From positions 1 to 64,000 of the forward strand of contig JBBQTB010000010.1 of assembly GCA_038213375.1 (NCBI GenBank): 64,000 nt of DNA, written 5' to 3'. This stretch comes from JAAUTT01 sp038213375 (lineage in GTDB: Bacteria > Bacteroidota > Bacteroidia > Bacteroidales > JAAUTT01). Below the pieces are notes generated by a model, which made no database searches, had not been told where the DNA came from, and saw only the letters and a list, made by a program, of their open reading frames with translations. Below are positions 53,066 to 60,137 of this stretch, piece after piece; the stretch's first letter is position 1, and each line of letters opens with the position of its first letter. A program made the translations under genes and the position numbers.

Positions 53066-55792
53066 TTAGAATTTCATATTATAGGAGATGCTCGGTATAA
53101 TTGGAACAAACGATACCTCAACGGCTATTGGCTGTTTGGTAACCGGATCTATTGAACAGTAAGCAAAAAATGTATTGGCCCGGGCATAAACATTATACAC
53201 AGAAAATACCCATTCTGTCTCAATAACTCTATCAGGTAAATTCCATATCTTTCTATAGCTAATACTTATGTCAAGCCTGTTATATGGTGCAAGTCGGTAA
53301 TTATTTTGCACTATTTGAGTGGTCGAATATTTTTGTATGGAACTACTTCCAGAACCATCACCTGAGCCGCTGTCAGATCCACTTCCAGGCCCTCTACCGG
53401 AACCATTACCAGAGGTACTAAGAGGTGCATTGTTGTAATACAACGGATTGCCATATAGCCAGGTAGTGCTTCCCGATACATTTTTAAAAAGTGTAAATGC
53501 TCCTCCACTTGTGACTAAAAAATTAGAGGAAATTTTCCAATGTTGATTTATAGCATAATTTAATGAGGTATATAAACTATGCCTCCTATCATTGACAAAA
53601 GGGAATTTATTTCCAAGATTAAGTGAATCGAATTGCTGATAAGCATACGAAAGCGTGTATGCTAGCCAACCGGTTAATTTGCCTTTGTTTTTTTTAAAAA
53701 ACAGTTCAGTACCATAACTTTGTCCCTTCCCAAACATAAGCGTATTTTCCATATTATTGTTGATAACAGGATTTAATTCTCCCTTAAACAATATCTGGTT
53801 ACCCATAAGTTTATAATATATTTCGAGGCTGAATTGAAACATGTTTTCCTTAAAATTCTTAAATAAACCTAATGAAGCCTGCTGGCTATTCTGAGGCTTA
53901 ACAATTTTACTGGTTCCAACCCATATTTCAGCAGGGAAAGAAGCGTTGTAACTTTGCACCAAATGAAGGCACTGATGCATTTGCGTATAACTAATCTTAA
54001 TACTGGTTGTTGGGTTTAATAAATGCATGAGCGACAATCGGGGTTCAAAATTAATATATTGTGCATTTTCATTATAGAAATACGGCATTCTGGCGCCAAT
54101 ATATGCACTGAATTTAGGACCAAGCATAATTTCGTCGCTAAAATAAACTGCAAATCTGCCGGCATACTTTTTAGGTATATCAGAAGGGTTTATGGAGATA
54201 GACTCTGTGGCAATTGTTTTATCCGCTACTGATGCAGGAAATAACGTTTGAAACTGATAATTGATCCCTGTAGATATTTTATGGTTTGCATTTGCATAAT
54301 AGTTCAAATCAGTTTTAAAATCCAAATCCCTGATACCAGAATATAATTCTGCAGAATATTGCTTTTGTCTTGCAGTTGTGGAGTGAAAATAATTATTATA
54401 AATGACAGAAGTATTGGAAAATAATTTTTGCGAAAACACATGGTTCCAGCGAAGAGTCAAAGCTTGGTTTCCATAATGAACTCCATAGTTTATAGAATTT
54501 TTAGTCGTCGAATCTTTTGAATAAGAGCTGTTATCTTTGCCTTGATAAAAGCTTAAATAAATACGATCCTTTGGTGTTAGCTGAAAATTCAATTTGGCAT
54601 TGACGTCGTAAAAATAATAATTACTATAATAATTTGAAAAATTAAATGGTTTCAATAAAAGATCGATAGTACTTCTTCGGGCAGAAACCAGAAAAGAAGC
54701 CTTATTTGATACAAGAGGGCCGGATAAGGTGAAACCGCTGGATATGGTTCCGATTTGCAGCTCTCCTTCAAGATGTTGGTTATTCCCATCCTTCATGGTA
54801 ACATCCAAAACTGAACTCAGGTGGTCGCCAAATGAAGCGGGAAATCCTCCTTTTAAGAGAGTGACATTTTTAACGGCAGATGAATTAAAAATACTCACCA
54901 ATCCCAAAAGATGATTGGGATTGAAAACTGTTGCTTCATCAAGTTGAACCAAATTTTGGTCGGTATTGCCGCCCCTGATAAAGTATCCCGATCTTCCCTC
55001 TAAACCAGCCATAACACCTGGCAACATCTGGATGGTATTTATGATATCGCCATTACCATTTATTGATGGTACTGTTTTTATCATATCTAACGAAACATCG
55101 GTTTTTCCCAATAGATGTTTTTTTACATTATCATCCGGTTGATCTTTGGTAATAAGTATGGTTTCTAAATAAATTTTACTTTCTTTAAGATAAAAATTAA
55201 TCGAAAAATTACGTTGTACACTCACTTTTGTGTGTATTTTATTAAATCCAATATAAGAAATCCAAATTTCCATACTATCCGTCTGATTTTGGGTGATAGA
55301 ATAGAAACCGTAATTATTGGTGTATGTGCCGGTTTTTTTTTCAGGAAGATAAATAACTGCGCCCGGTAAGGATTCTCCTGACAAATCATTTATTATAAAA
55401 CCGCTAATAGTGACTTGTGGAGGTAGCGGTAATTGCTGCAATATAATCTGGTTATCAACGATACTATAGCTGATGTTTGTACCTTTAAGTAGCAGGATAA
55501 ATAATTCGTTCAGTGGTTTATTCTGAACATCAATCGTAATGTCTTTTTGTTTTGCAATTAGCTCAGTGTTATATGCAAATTTATATAAAGTCTGTTGTTC
55601 AATAATTGTAAGGACTTTATTAAATGGCATGTTTTCAACACTTAATGATACCTGAGGAGAGAAAATAATTTTGTCCTGAGCGTGAACATTAAAACTAAAT
55701 ACTGACACAAATAAAAACAAACTTATTATTTGAATCAGTAATGTTTTTACCGTTCTGTAAACTGGCAGACCCGCTTTTATCGGTTGAACCAT
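53066..55792 (-). CDS. TonB-dependent receptor with N-terminal STN signalling domain
   Basis: The 908-residue receptor has a signal peptide (about 18-38), an STN domain (VSLSVENMPFNKVLTIIEQQ near 48, NKPLNELFILLLKGTNISY), a carboxypeptidase-D regulatory-like domain (ISGFIINDLSGESLPGAVIY near 130), a plug (QMLPGVMAGLEGRSGYFIRGG near 253) and a barrel ending SISYNMKF. The STN domain contacts the FecR protein encoded 85 bases upstream to switch on the sigma factor. An insertion near 790-818 is a Gly/Ser-rich repeat in what should be an outer loop. No SusD follows, so this looks like a metal-chelate or peptide receptor, or a lone PUL-type receptor. Confidence 0.93.
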   Translation of the reverse strand: MVQPIKAGLPVYRTVKTLLIQIISLFLFVSVFSFNVHAQDKIIFSPQVSLSVENMPFNKVLTIIEQQTLYKFAYNTELIAKQKDITIDVQNKPLNELFILLLKGTNISYSIVDNQIILQQLPLPPQVTISGFIINDLSGESLPGAVIYLPEKKTGTYTNNYGFYSITQNQTDSMEIWISYIGFNKIHTKVSVQRNFSINFYLKESKIYLETILITKDQPDDNVKKHLLGKTDVSLDMIKTVPSINGNGDIINTIQMLPGVMAGLEGRSGYFIRGGNTDQNLVQLDEATVFNPNHLLGLVSIFNSSAVKNVTLLKGGFPASFGDHLSSVLDVTMKDGNNQHLEGELQIGTISSGFTLSGPLVSNKASFLVSARRSTIDLLLKPFNFSNYYSNYYFYDVNAKLNFQLTPKDRIYLSFYQGKDNSSYSKDSTTKNSINYGVHYGNQALTLRWNHVFSQKLFSNTSVIYNNYFHSTTARQKQYSAELYSGIRDLDFKTDLNYYANANHKISTGINYQFQTLFPASVADKTIATESISINPSDIPKKYAGRFAVYFSDEIMLGPKFSAYIGARMPYFYNENAQYINFEPRLSLMHLLNPTTSIKISYTQMHQCLHLVQSYNASFPAEIWVGTSKIVKPQNSQQASLGLFKNFKENMFQFSLEIYYKLMGNQILFKGELNPVINNNMENTLMFGKGQSYGTELFFKKNKGKLTGWLAYTLSYAYQQFDSLNLGNKFPFVNDRRHSLYTSLNYAINQHWKISSNFLVTSGGAFTLFKNVSGSTTWLYGNPLYYNNAPLSTSGNGSGRGPGSGSDSGSGDGSGSSSIQKYSTTQIVQNNYRLAPYNRLDISISYRKIWNLPDRVIETEWVFSVYNVYARANTFFAYCSIDPVTKQPIAVEVSFVPIIPSISYNMKF
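53340..53424 (-). repeat. Gly/Ser/Asp-rich coding repeat in the receptor
   Basis: About 28 codons spell repeated Gly-Ser units (for example GSGRGPGSGSDSGSGDGSGS), with the codon pattern GG-TC-TGGAAGT repeated. The tract lies in an extracellular loop near the C-terminal end of the barrel. It is expected to be unstructured and may vary in length between strains. Confidence 0.7.
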
Positions 55793-55877
55793 TACTACTT
55801 AATTGAAAAGTTACTAAAAAATTTACAATTGTATTGTTTCTACCTATGAATAAAATATAAAACAAGAAAGTTGATCT

Positions 55878-56897
55878 CTAATTTTTTTCTTTTAGAATGT
55901 AAACACTATCATTTAATGAGTATACCAGGCCAAGAGATTTACAAATGACTTTCATTACCGTACTGTAGGGCATTCCATCCAATTGTGCCGTAATTTTTTT
56001 ATTCGCAATATTGGTATCACTGATGATTATTTTTTTCCCGTAAACTTTTTGTATTGAAATGATAACATCCGACAAAGGAGTGTTTTCAAAGTTTAACATC
56101 TGCTCATTACCCTTTGATGACGATTTAACCTGTTTAATTTTATCGAAACTTTCATTTTCAACATTGAATGTAATACTTGTACCCGTTGTTAATTCTCTAA
56201 TTTCTTTAGTGGTAAGCTTTTCAAATACCACAATACCACTGGTTACTGAAACATTAATCTCTTTTTTACTTTTTTGGATGGTAAAACTAGTACCAATATC
56301 CTTAATCCGGGTATTCCCCAATTCAACAATAAAGGGTTGGTTGGTGTGATGTCCTACCTCAAAATGGGCTTCACCTGAAGACATTATTACCGTTCTATTT
56401 GATTTATTATAGCTATCTGAAACCTCAATTTTAGTCAGTGGATTTAATGAGATTGTGGAGCCATCATCTAAAGTAATATTTTTATGAACATTAGATGCTG
56501 TTTCATAAATTATTGGCTTGTTCATTGAAAGAATAAACCATAATCCTATACCAACCAAACCAAGAAATACGGCTGCTATAGCAATGAGATTTCTAATTAA
56601 TCGTTTTTTTTGGTTAAACTGACCCTGAATAAGATTAGTTTTTAAAGTAACCGAATCTACCATTTCTAATTTGGCATGAAATGTTTTCCATGCTTCTTTT
56701 TCATTAGCCATCTGGTAAAACTTATAATCTTCCATACCATTTTCCCACAATTCCTTAAGATGCGAGAATTTCTTTTTGTTATCAGGATCGGATGATAACC
56801 ACTGCTGCAATTGAAGTTCTTCCGTTTCGGATAAGACTCCCGTTAATGATTCAGATATTAAATCCCAGGGAAGACTATATTTTGGTGAAGTGTCCAT
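55878..56897 (-). CDS. FecR-family anti-sigma factor
   Basis: The 339-residue protein has a cytoplasmic N-terminus (about 1-95) that would hold the sigma factor, one membrane helix (about 102-125, LIAIAAVFLGLVGIGLWFIL), a FecR periplasmic domain (ITLDDGSTISLNPLTKIEVS near 145, SSGEAHFEVGHHTNQPF near 172, IKDIGTSFTI near 197) and a C-terminal DUF4974 domain (LNFENTPLSDVIISIQKVYG near 270). It relays the receptor's ligand signal to the ECF sigma factor encoded 56 bases upstream. Gene order sigma, FecR, receptor on one strand is the classical cell-surface signalling layout. Confidence 0.93.
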   Translation of the reverse strand: MDTSPKYSLPWDLISESLTGVLSETEELQLQQWLSSDPDNKKKFSHLKELWENGMEDYKFYQMANEKEAWKTFHAKLEMVDSVTLKTNLIQGQFNQKKRLIRNLIAIAAVFLGLVGIGLWFILSMNKPIIYETASNVHKNITLDDGSTISLNPLTKIEVSDSYNKSNRTVIMSSGEAHFEVGHHTNQPFIVELGNTRIKDIGTSFTIQKSKKEINVSVTSGIVVFEKLTTKEIRELTTGTSITFNVENESFDKIKQVKSSSKGNEQMLNFENTPLSDVIISIQKVYGKKIIISDTNIANKKITAQLDGMPYSTVMKVICKSLGLVYSLNDSVYILKEKN

Positions 56898-56952
56898 GTT
56901 TTTTATTCGCGTTCAATTATAAGACAAAATTAAAAGGAATTAGTCCTAATTA

Positions 56953-57525
56953 TTAATGTAAAAAATCTCCAAAAATTAAAATAAACAATAACAGGTATCT
57001 TTCAACCGATTTACTTATTTGTTTTAAAGCTATAGTGATATGGTTTTTTACAGTTTTAATGGAGATCCCAAGTTTATCTGCAATTTCCTGTTGTTTTAGT
57101 TCGTCAAACCTGCTCATTTCAAACACCTTTTTACATTGATCCGGCAATTGGTCAATAGCCGCGTAAAGTCTTATTTTAAGTTCATTTTCTTCTATTTGTC
57201 GTAATTCATAGCTTTCGTCTGGAATCAAACTCACCTCTGTTTGATTTTGATATTCTCTTTTATTCTTATTTAATGCATTTATACTTCTATTAATAATGGC
57301 CTTATAAATGTATGATTTTAACGACATTTCGATAGCAATTTTATCACCATCTTCCCAAATTTTCATAAAAACGTCGTTAATTATTTCTTCTGCCAGGGTA
57401 GGGTTCTTTAGGTATTTGCAGGCCATTACAAAGAAACTTTTGTAATACTCTTTATAATAGCGTTCAAATGTTCCTATATCTTTTTGTTGAATTTTCTTCC
57501 AAATGGTATCTTCCTTCAAATCCAT
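56953..57525 (-). CDS. ECF sigma factor, Bacteroidota FecI-like
   Basis: The 190-residue sigma-70 family protein has region 2 (FERYYKEYYKSFFVMACKYL near 19, AEEIINDVFMKIWED near 45) and region 4 (AIDQLPDQCKKVFEMSRFDE near 118, then QQEIADKLGISIKTVKNHI helix-turn-helix near 140-158). The last 16 residues (RYLLLFILIFGDFLH) are hydrophobic, a common ending in this Bacteroidota family. It directs transcription of the FecR/receptor genes, and perhaps of the divergent lipoprotein gene at 57777. Confidence 0.94.
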   Translation of the reverse strand: MDLKEDTIWKKIQQKDIGTFERYYKEYYKSFFVMACKYLKNPTLAEEIINDVFMKIWEDGDKIAIEMSLKSYIYKAIINRSINALNKNKREYQNQTEVSLIPDESYELRQIEENELKIRLYAAIDQLPDQCKKVFEMSRFDELKQQEIADKLGISIKTVKNHITIALKQISKSVERYLLLFILIFGDFLH

Positions 57526-57776
57526 TAATGCTGGTATTACATGCTAAAAATAACGAAAATTAAGTAACAATCAAGTTTTTCCATAAATAGAAACCAGAAA
57601 ATAACAGGAAAATAACAGGAAAATAAAAAAAATTAGAATTCTATTAGGACCATCTATAATTTTTTTTGTCTTAAAAGTAAGAAACGATAAACCATTTAAT
57701 TAGTTCAAAAAGTATATCATTCGAAAATCCTTTTAATATCCATTAATTTCTTATTTAACATTTAAATTTTAAAACT

Positions 57777-58640
57777 ATGAAAAAAAATTCATTAAGCACA
57801 CTGGTGCTATTGTTTGTAGTAACCGTTATGGTTACTGAGTATGGTTGCAAAAAGTCGGATACTAATCCTACTTCAACGATGTATGCAGTAAGTCTGGCAA
57901 CAGACCTCACACGTGGTCAATACCTCGTGGATAAGGATGGTTATGCACTTTATTTCTTTTCAAACGATTATAATGGAAGAAATTTTTGCGCTGGTGGCTG
58001 TAAAGCAGTTTGGCCATATTTTTATGCTGCAAATTTAACTCAGGCGAATTTAGGAACTGGCTTAAATGTTGCCGATTTTGATACTATTGTTGTAAACGGT
58101 ACCAATCAAACCAGATATAAAGGTTGGCCTCTGTATTATTATGCTCCAAATGGAACGACCCTTGAACCAACCGGACAAATAACCGGCGAAAACATTAACA
58201 ATTGGATAGTAGCTAAACCTGATTATACCATCATGCTAGCAAATGCGCAGCTTGTTGGTAATGATGGTAAGAACTATTTAGATACCTATGTTGAAGGTGT
58301 TGGCAAAACGGTTTATTTTACCGATGCAAAAGGCATGACATTGTATGCGTTTAAACCTGATAGTTTTAATATTAATAAATATACCAAGCCGGATTTTTCA
58401 AACAATGCAACATGGCCTATTTATGATACTACCAAAATAGTAGTTCCTTCCATCTTAGACAAATCTTTATTTGCCAGTATTTCGGTATTTGGAAAAAAAC
58501 AACTTACATATAAAGGCTGGCCTTTGTATTATTTTGGACCTGATGCAAATACTCGAGGTAATAATAAAGGTGTTAGTGTTCCTAAACCCGGTATATGGCC
58601 TGTTGTTGTAAAAGACATAACCAGCGCACCTCACAAATAA
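57777..58640 (+). CDS. Lipoprotein with secreted repeats (PF03640-like)
   Basis: The 287-residue protein has a lipoprotein signal ending TEYGC with Cys25. Two copies of the 'secreted repeat' fold follow: YLVDKDGYALYFFSNDY...CAGGCKAVWP...YKGWPLYYYAPNG (about 50-130) and YFTDAKGMTLYAFKPDS...ATWPIYD...YKGWPLYYFGPDA (about 180-260). Copy one keeps the C-x-x-x-C pair typical of the family; in copy two both Cys are absent. The family binds unknown ligands at the cell surface. It is divergent from the sigma-factor operon by 251 bases and could belong to the same regulon. Confidence 0.8.
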   Translation: MKKNSLSTLVLLFVVTVMVTEYGCKKSDTNPTSTMYAVSLATDLTRGQYLVDKDGYALYFFSNDYNGRNFCAGGCKAVWPYFYAANLTQANLGTGLNVADFDTIVVNGTNQTRYKGWPLYYYAPNGTTLEPTGQITGENINNWIVAKPDYTIMLANAQLVGNDGKNYLDTYVEGVGKTVYFTDAKGMTLYAFKPDSFNINKYTKPDFSNNATWPIYDTTKIVVPSILDKSLFASISVFGKKQLTYKGWPLYYFGPDANTRGNNKGVSVPKPGIWPVVVKDITSAPHK

Positions 58641-58659
58641 ATATTAAGAAAATTTCAAC

Positions 58660-58697
58660 AATCGATGTCCGGGGTTTATCGAACCCTGACATCGATT
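58660..58697 (+). terminator. Terminator after the secreted-repeat lipoprotein gene
   Basis: AATCGATGTC (58660-58669) pairs with GACATCGATT (58688-58697), continued inside by GGGTT/AACCC, giving a nearly continuous 15-bp stem. It starts 20 bases after the stop codon. Confidence 0.75.
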
Positions 58698-58830
58698 CAT
58701 TTTCATTAATTAAAAGTAACTGATTAGGGATATGGTTCAAAATGAACTCAATATTTCTTTTTCATCCCATTGAATGAAATTTTATATGGTGCATTTGAAA
58801 ATTTTGCACCAAAATTATACCTACAAAACA

Positions 58831-58860
58831 ACAAAAGCCTCGTAAAAACGGGGCTTTTGT
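58831..58860 (-). terminator. Intrinsic terminator, probably the original one of tRNA-Gln
   Basis: A 12-bp stem (ACAAAAGCCTCG / CGGGGCTTTTGT, one T-G pair) with a 6-base loop, followed on the minus strand by TTTTGTAG. It directly abuts the 18-base copy of the tRNA-Gln 3' end, the position expected for the terminator of an undisrupted tRNA-Gln gene. Confidence 0.75.
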
Positions 58861-58876
58861 TGTCCTGCTAAGACTC
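58859..58876. repeat. Direct repeat of the tRNA-Gln 3' end, distal copy (att-like)
   Basis: GTTGTCCTGCTAAGACTC is identical to 59937-59954, which is the last 17 bases of tRNA-Gln plus one flanking base (seen in reverse). Flanking bases differ on both sides. An exact tRNA tail 1.08 kb downstream of the tRNA is the mark of site-specific integration. Confidence 0.75.
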
Positions 58877-58948
58877 AGTAACATTTTTTATATTTCGTTT
58901 TTTATAACTTTTTGCGAGGTTTTGAAATGCGAAAATGTTAAACATTTG

Positions 58949-59371
58949 TTAAACACTTACAATTTCTAAGAATTGGTTAAAAGTTAGAATTTGAGTTTTC
59001 CCAAATTTCCCCAATACCAATAAATCGAGGTCACCGGTTATGATGAAATGGGCTTTTGAATCTTTTGATAGCTCCAGAAGAAAGTTATCCTTTTCATCCC
59101 TGCAAATGGGTACGATGCTGGTAACTTTAACAAACTCTGAAATATGGCTTAAAAGGCTTATAAGCTTACCTACCTTATCTTTATCAAAGTACTTCTTAAA
59201 CTTTGGCCGTTTCAGTACCGAAAGAAATTCGTCCCAGGACTCCCGGCTAAAAATCACAACTACTAGTTCATCTACCAGAATATTGTTAAGTCTGGAAACC
59301 TCCTTACCCATTAACGAGCTTATAAGAATATTCGTGTCAATGATTACCCTGGAAACGATTTTTTCTTGCAT
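58949..59371 (-). CDS. PIN-domain toxin (putative toxin-antitoxin ribonuclease)
   Basis: The 140-residue PIN protein has the acidic site residues RVIIDTNILISSLMG (Asp near 12), ESWDEFLSVL (Glu near 43), CRDEKDNFLLELS (Asp near 90-94) and ITGDLDLLVLGKF (Asp near 113-115), with the Asn of DTN. It resembles the 'putative toxin component, PIN family' group and would cleave RNA. Its start overlaps the upstream antitoxin gene by 35 bases, giving coupled translation. It lies inside the tRNA-Gln-bounded islet. Confidence 0.87.
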   Translation of the reverse strand: MQEKIVSRVIIDTNILISSLMGKEVSRLNNILVDELVVVIFSRESWDEFLSVLKRPKFKKYFDKDKVGKLISLLSHISEFVKVTSIVPICRDEKDNFLLELSKDSKAHFIITGDLDLLVLGKFGKTQILTFNQFLEIVSV

Positions 59372-59591
59372 ACCTGGCAGCTCTTACTAATTCAACTTCC
59401 TTCGTAATATCATCCATCGATAGCGTATTATCTTTTAGTTCCTCCGCCAGGCTAAGGAACCTGCCTTTAAAGGTATCTTTTTCAAGTATTTCAAGTATTT
59501 GAACTTTCTGGTCGATGTCCAGCCCGTCAATTACCTTCAGTATTTCATTAAAAGGCAGTTCAACATTTATTTTTACCGGTTTTGCTTTCAT
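59337..59591 (-). CDS. Antitoxin of the PIN pair
   Basis: The 84-residue charged protein begins MKAKPVKINVELPFNEILKVID and is followed by LDIDQKVQILEILEKD, a helix-forming repeat found in small antitoxin-like proteins of the Bacteroidota next to PIN toxins. The C-terminal part (SMDDITKEVELVRAARYA) would wrap the toxin. No known DNA-binding motif is clear. It precedes and overlaps the toxin gene, the usual order. Confidence 0.75.
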   Translation of the reverse strand: MKAKPVKINVELPFNEILKVIDGLDIDQKVQILEILEKDTFKGRFLSLAEELKDNTLSMDDITKEVELVRAARYARKNRFQGNH

Positions 59592-59603
59592 ACGAAGTAT
59601 TAT

Positions 59604-59816
59604 TTACTTTTTTTTAGAAAACTGCTCAAAATCTGAAAGATAATTAGTAATAAATAAAGAAACATCAGGTGGAGAAAGGATTTGCTTGTTTAAGAAAAAT
59701 TGTATAAAGCTATCGTTATGAACTTGATCTATAAATTTTCTTTCAATGTTTTCAATTGCCCTTTTATATTTCAAATCAGCACTAGTTTTACATATAGTAT
59801 GTTTGCATGACTGCAA
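59604..59816 (-). CDS. Small hypothetical protein upstream of the antitoxin
   Basis: A 70-residue frame, Lys/Phe-rich (KFIDQVHNDSFIQFFLNKQI; ending DFEQFSKKK), 12 bases before the antitoxin start on the same strand. I recognise no family. It may be a real third gene of the islet or a remnant of a longer gene lost when the element decayed. Confidence 0.4.
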   Translation of the reverse strand: MQSCKHTICKTSADLKYKRAIENIERKFIDQVHNDSFIQFFLNKQILSPPDVSLFITNYLSDFEQFSKKK

Positions 59817-59892
59817 GTAAACCTATAAACAATTAAAGTTTAATTAATTATTGTTAGTAACTTTCTTGAATATTTACTCTGAAACACTTAAA

Positions 59893-59928
59893 AAGAAAGA
59901 ATTGAAAACCTCGTTGTCAATCTTTCTT
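59893..59928 (-). terminator. Terminator just downstream of tRNA-Gln
   Basis: On the minus strand AAGAAAGATTGA pairs with TCAATTCTTTCTT (one bulged base) and runs into TTTTTAAG. It starts 10 bases beyond the tRNA discriminator and lies within the islet, so the islet supplies the tRNA with a replacement terminator. Confidence 0.65.
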
Positions 59929-59936
59929 CAAACCTA

Positions 59937-59954
59937 GTTGTCCTGCTAAGACTC
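59937..59954. repeat. Direct repeat of the tRNA-Gln 3' end, copy in the tRNA
   Basis: Same 18 bases as 58859-58876. Here they form the acceptor 3' strand and the adjoining T-stem of tRNA-Gln, so the tRNA gene stays whole, as is normal when an integrase targets a tRNA 3' end. Confidence 0.75.
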
Positions 59955-60008
59955 GAACTCAGGCAAACAGAACCAGAATCTGCTGTGCTACCATTACACC
60001 ACAGGACA
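59938..60008 (-). tRNA. tRNA-Gln (anticodon CUG)
   Basis: A full cloverleaf: acceptor TGTCCTG/CAGGACA, D-arm GTG...CAC, anticodon stem GCAGA/TCTGT with loop TTCTGGT and anticodon CTG, and T-arm CTGAG-TTCGAGT-CTTAG. The discriminator is A and CCA is not encoded. It lies 129 bases downstream of glnS on the same strand. Confidence 0.92.
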
Positions 60009-60017
60009 ATGATACCG

Positions 60018-60025
60018 CAAAAATA
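60018..60025 (-). promoter_or_regulatory. Candidate -7 box of tRNA-Gln
   Basis: On the minus strand TATTTTTG matches TAnnTTTG, ending 9 bases before the tRNA 5' end. A TTG at the right distance is lacking. If used, the tRNA can be made independently of glnS. Confidence 0.35.
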
Positions 60026-60137
60026 GGAAAAACAAGCTTAATTGATACCTGCTACCATAAAAAAAATTTGAATACGCCGTTACGAACCTGATAAAAATCC
60101 TTAATGCTTTGTTATCACCAACCACCAAAAGCTTCTT

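Larger units (their letters stand above)
58641..58948. other. Gap between the lipoprotein gene and the toxin gene
   Basis: The 308-base gap holds a terminator (58660-58697), a small TGGTGCA/TGCACCA hairpin (about 58786-58811), a second terminator on the minus strand (58831-58860) and the 18-base copy of the tRNA-Gln 3' end (58859-58876). No coding potential was seen. Confidence 0.6.

Noticed and set aside
53311..53508. Repeated GGTTCTGGA-type sequence examined as a possible CRISPR or tandem DNA array
   Set aside because: Units are short, in frame with the receptor gene and lack unique spacers; it is a coding Gly/Ser tract.
58859..58876. Possible second tRNA-Gln gene
   Set aside because: Only the last 17 bases of the tRNA are present; no anticodon or D-arm follows, so it is a tail fragment.
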